Of a DNA stretch of 13,312 nt, positions 11,139 through 13,312 are shown piece after piece. The stretch comes from an uncultured Candidatus Saccharibacteria bacterium (lineage in GTDB: Bacteria > Patescibacteria > Saccharimonadia > Saccharimonadales > UBA6022). A program made the translations under genes and the position numbers. The notes beneath the pieces were generated by a model. The model did no database searches. It was not told the origin of the DNA and worked only from the letters and a program-made list of their open reading frames with translations. The stretch is from NCBI GenBank assembly GCA_946886725.1, contig CAMPJF010000013.1:1-13312 (forward strand). Direction: 5' to 3'. The first letter of the stretch is position 1, and every line of letters starts with the position of its first letter.

Positions 11139-11540
11139 CTAGTATACCTTAAGTAGCAATTCACCGCCAAGACGCTGTTTAACAGCTTCGTGACCAGTGA
11201 TCACACCCTTGCTGGTGCTGATCAGGACGATACCACGACCGCTTTTTACGCGAGGGATATCAGCTGATGCAACGTACACGCGGCGTCCTGGCTTAGACAA
11301 ACGAGTTAGTTCAGTGAACTTAGCGTTTTCGCCCGGCTTGTTGATAGTAACAACAAGTGTGTCGCGTGGCTTTCCAGCTTCAACTTTTACATCGGTGATA
11401 TAGTGTGATTTTTTAAGTTGCTCGGCAACTACTTTTTTAAGCTTGCTTGATGGAACACGAATTTCGTGTTTGCCAACCATAGCCGCATTTCGAATGCGAG
11501 TTAGTAGGTCGGCGATTGGGTCAGTTGATTGTAATGACAT
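11139..11540 (-). CDS. rpsH: 30S ribosomal protein S8
   Basis: S8 binds the central domain of 16S rRNA and in E. coli represses the spc operon. The start at 11540 (MSLQSTDPIADLLTRIRNAAMVG) gives 133 residues, the family norm. An upstream in-frame ATG at 11561 overlaps rpsN and is less likely, since AAAGGA lies 8 nt before 11540. Diagnostic stretches are DPIADLLTRIRNAAMVGKHEIRVPSSKLK, LTRLSKPGRRVYVASADIPRVKSGRGIVLISTSKGVITGHEA and the final LGGELLLKVY (the family ends GGExLCxVx). The usual cysteine near the C-terminus is a leucine. It is followed by two micro-genes instead of directly by rplF. Confidence 0.98.
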   Translation of the reverse strand: MSLQSTDPIADLLTRIRNAAMVGKHEIRVPSSKLKKVVAEQLKKSHYITDVKVEAGKPRDTLVVTINKPGENAKFTELTRLSKPGRRVYVASADIPRVKSGRGIVLISTSKGVITGHEAVKQRLGGELLLKVY

Positions 11541-11554
11541 ATCTGTTTCCTTTC

Positions 11555-11824
11555 CTACCAACTACTCTTTGTTATACCAGGGATCTCACCCTTTGATGCT
11601 TTTTCGCGGAAATTGATACGGTTGAGGCCGAAGCGTCGCATGTATGCACGTGGACGTCCGTGAAGGACATCGCGGTTTTTCCAACGAGTCGGTGAACTGT
11701 TTAGTGGGAGCTTTTGCAAACCTTCTAGATCACCGAGTTCTTTGAGTTCAGCGCGTTTAGCAGCAAACTTCAAAATCATTTTCTTTCGTTTTTCGTCGCG
11801 AGCGACTGCTGATTTCTTAGCCAT
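11555..11824 (-). CDS. rpsN: 30S ribosomal protein S14, zinc-free type
   Basis: S14 sits in the 30S head near the A site. The 89-residue product starts [24 protein letters not shown] and ends with the family signature [45 protein letters not shown]. In zinc-binding S14 the C-terminal half carries two CxxC pairs; here the equivalent region has none, so this is the C-minus form. It is shorter than the 101-residue E. coli protein and matches the 89-residue C-minus class. AAGGAGG lies 9 nt before the ATG, which overlaps the rplE stop by one base (TAATG). Confidence 0.97.
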   Translation of the reverse strand: MAKKSAVARDEKRKKMILKFAAKRAELKELGDLEGLQKLPLNSSPTRWKNRDVLHGRPRAYMRRFGLNRINFREKASKGEIPGITKSSW

Positions 11825-12408
11825 TAGCGTTTGCCTCCTTCTTTCTCAAACGGCATACCGAATTTTTCAAGCAGTGCACGTGAGTGAGCTGGATCTGCGT
11901 TCGTAATATTGAACGTTACCTGCAAACCGTGTAACACTTGTGTTTCTTCAAAGGTTAGTTCTGGGAAGATTGATTGCTCGATAATACCCAGGTTATAGTT
12001 ACCGCCCTTGTCAAAACCTTTTGCGCCGATACCGTGAAAGTCACGGACGCGAGGTAATGCAACGTTTGAAAGACGGTCGAGGAACTCGTACATACGAGCG
12101 CCGCGTAGCGTCACGCTGATGCCAACACGGTTCATACCAGCACGGATCTTGAAACCAGCGATTGATTTCTTAGCCATACGGTCAACCGGTGCCTGACCAG
12201 TGATCTTTACTAATGTGTTTTTGACGACTTCGTAAAAACGCTTGTCATCTTTGTTCTTGCCGATACCAACACTCACTACGATTTTCTCGAGCTTTGGTAC
12301 TTGGTGTACGTTCGCAAGATTCAATTCGGCTTGTAGTTCTTTGACAAATTGATCTTTGTACAAAGCTTTCAAGCGAGGAGTAGCGGCAGTAGTTGTAGCT
12401 TTTGCCAT
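11824..12408 (-). CDS. rplE: 50S ribosomal protein L5
   Basis: L5 binds 5S rRNA and contacts the P-site tRNA and S13. The 194-residue product is a little longer than the usual 179 because of a short N-terminal [11 protein letters not shown] extension. Core motifs are [17 protein letters not shown] (12-28), [17 protein letters not shown] (34-50), [70 protein letters not shown] and the C-terminal [26 protein letters not shown] lies 6-9 nt before the ATG, which shares a base with the rplX stop (TAATG). Confidence 0.98.
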   Translation of the reverse strand: MAKATTTAATPRLKALYKDQFVKELQAELNLANVHQVPKLEKIVVSVGIGKNKDDKRFYEVVKNTLVKITGQAPVDRMAKKSIAGFKIRAGMNRVGISVTLRGARMYEFLDRLSNVALPRVRDFHGIGAKGFDKGGNYNLGIIEQSIFPELTFEETQVLHGLQVTFNITNADPAHSRALLEKFGMPFEKEGGKR

Positions 12409-12731
12409 TACTTGATCTCCTTATTCTTTGCCTGACGTGCTAGGCGAACCTTCGCACCTTCGGCGTTTTTACTGTAACCAACGCGGCTTGTTGTCGCAGC
12501 TTTTTCATCAACAACGAGGGCAACCTTGTGCAGAGAAACAGGGACTTGGATGTCCTTGCTGCCGCCGCGTGGGTTTAGCTGTGATGGTTTAACGTGACGG
12601 TGCTTGTTGCCAATACCTTCGACAAGTGCCATGTTTTTCTTTGCAAGTACCTGAAGTACTTTGCCGGTTGTGCCTTTTTTAGCACCGCTGATCAGTTTGA
12701 CGATATCGCCTTTTTGAATACGTTGTGCCAT
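12408..12731 (-). CDS. rplX: 50S ribosomal protein L24
   Basis: L24 is an assembly initiator that binds near the 5' end of 23S rRNA. The 107-residue product has a KOW motif near the N-terminus (KGDIVKLISGAKKGTTGKVL, residues 7-26), then VEGIGNKHRHVKPSQLNPRGG (about 38-58), matching the VEGxNxxxKHxKPxxxxxxGG pattern, and a basic C-terminal region. No cysteine pairs are present. It starts 1 nt after the rplN stop with a full GGAGGT 8 nt upstream. Confidence 0.97.
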   Translation of the reverse strand: MAQRIQKGDIVKLISGAKKGTTGKVLQVLAKKNMALVEGIGNKHRHVKPSQLNPRGGSKDIQVPVSLHKVALVVDEKAATTSRVGYSKNAEGAKVRLARQAKNKEIK

Positions 12732-12732
12732 A

Positions 12733-13101
12733 TTATAGTACCTCCGGTGCTAGGCTGATGATCTTTGCGTAGCCCATATCGCGAAGTTCGCGTGGAACGG
12801 GACCAAAGACACGAGTACCTTTAGGGTTCTTATCTTCACCAATAATGACACATGCGTTATCGTCGAATGAGATAGTGCTGCCGTCTTTACGGTTAATTGC
12901 TTTTTTCGTACGAACAACAACAGCTTTCACTACTGATTTTCGCTTCACAGCGCCCGTAGGGTTAGCTGTTTTTACGGTAGCGACGAAAATATCGCCGACA
13001 CGAGCATAACGACGCTTCGTGCCACCAAGAACGCGGATACAAAGAACTTCTTTGGCGCCGCTGTTATCGGTTACTTTTAGTCGGGTTTCTTGCTGAATCA
13101 T
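12733..13101 (-). CDS. rplN: 50S ribosomal protein L14
   Basis: L14 lies at the 50S/30S interface and contributes to an intersubunit bridge. The 122-residue product has the invariant family length and starts [27 protein letters not shown]. It continues with [46 protein letters not shown] and the C-terminal [30 protein letters not shown], all highly typical. AAGG lies 7 nt before the ATG. It starts 2 nt after rpsQ, in the standard rpmC-rpsQ-rplN-rplX order. Confidence 0.99.
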   Translation of the reverse strand: MIQQETRLKVTDNSGAKEVLCIRVLGGTKRRYARVGDIFVATVKTANPTGAVKRKSVVKAVVVRTKKAINRKDGSTISFDDNACVIIGEDKNPKGTRVFGPVPRELRDMGYAKIISLAPEVL

Positions 13102-13103
13102 AA

Positions 13104-13312
13104 CTAAGCCTTCGCCTCGTCTTCTTTCAGTTCGATTGAACCGCGTGATTTTTCAAGAATCGTCTCTAATTTGTATGCTTTTCGCTTTGAAACTGGGCGA
13201 GTAGGAGCAATGACCACGAGGTCACCCTTACTTGCTTCGTTTTTCTCATCGTGAGCTGCGTACTTGCGGGTCACAGTGTACTGCTTGCCATAAATAGGAT
13301 GCGTTTCACGAC
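13104..13312 (-). CDS. rpsQ: 30S ribosomal protein S17 (C-terminal part, cut by window edge)
   Basis: About 68 C-terminal residues are visible, ending in TAG at 13106-13104. The sequence [45 protein letters not shown] matches the OB-fold of S17 (HPxYGKxxxRxxKxxxHDExNxxxxGDxVxIxExRPLSKxKxWxL). A charged tail ([20 protein letters not shown]) follows. S17 is a primary 16S rRNA-binding protein of the 30S body. The N-terminus lies beyond 13312. It is located directly before rplN, as in most spc operons. Confidence 0.96.
   Translation of the reverse strand, partial: RETHPIYGKQYTVTRKYAAHDEKNEASKGDLVVIAPTRPVSKRKAYKLETILEKSRGSIELKEDEAKA

Noticed and set aside
11541..11561. Longer start for rpsH
   Set aside because: It overlaps the rpsN stop, adds residues not typical of S8, and the ATG at 11540 has AAAGGA upstream.
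1..13312. Alternative genetic code (UGA read as glycine, as in some related phyla)
   Set aside because: All recognisable proteins are full length with standard stops and no in-frame TGA is needed in any of them.

Overview
The window is a stretch of the spectinomycin (spc) and alpha ribosomal-protein operons. Every gene I accept lies on the minus strand, so transcription runs from position 13312 towards position 1. The order, marker content and several absences point to a Candidate Phyla Radiation bacterium, most likely Saccharibacteria (TM7). These signs are: no rpmD (L30) gene between rpsE and rplO, no adk or map gene between secY and infA, zinc-ligand-free forms of S14, S4 and L36, and very compact gene packing. 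The genus-level guess is inference; the coding assignments come from recognisable protein motifs. All open frames close under the standard code.

Layout in the direction of transcription. (1) 13312-8949: rpsQ (cut by the window edge), rplN, rplX, rplE, rpsN, rpsH, two unrecognised micro-genes of 37 and 36 codons, rplF, rplR, rpsE, rplO, then a clear intrinsic terminator. (2) 8882-6691: three unrecognised genes (106, 169 and 314 residues; two encode membrane proteins). Each has its own candidate promoter, and each is followed directly by a copy of the same family of long branched hairpin with a U-tract. (3) 6688-5086: secY with its own promoter and terminator. (4) 5165-3478: unrecognised small helical proteins (118, 104 and 151 residues, plus a possible 20-residue peptide) with their own promoters, a 16-bp hairpin terminator and a chain of overlapping inverted repeats. 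They sit where many bacteria carry adk and map. (5) 3464-1: two candidate promoters, then infA, rpmJ, rpsM, rpsK, rpsD, rpoA, rplQ and the start of rplM.

The known genes supply ribosomal proteins, the RNA polymerase alpha subunit, initiation factor 1 and the SecY channel. Neighbouring ribosomal genes are packed with gaps of 1-20 nt, and four junctions are TAATG stop/start overlaps, suggesting translational coupling. Most genes have a good Shine-Dalgarno sequence; infA has none and its nearer promoter would give a leader of only about 8 nt.

The most interesting material lies in the two accessory blocks and in the micro-genes between rpsH and rplF. There is no rRNA, tRNA, CRISPR array or transposase that I can recognise.
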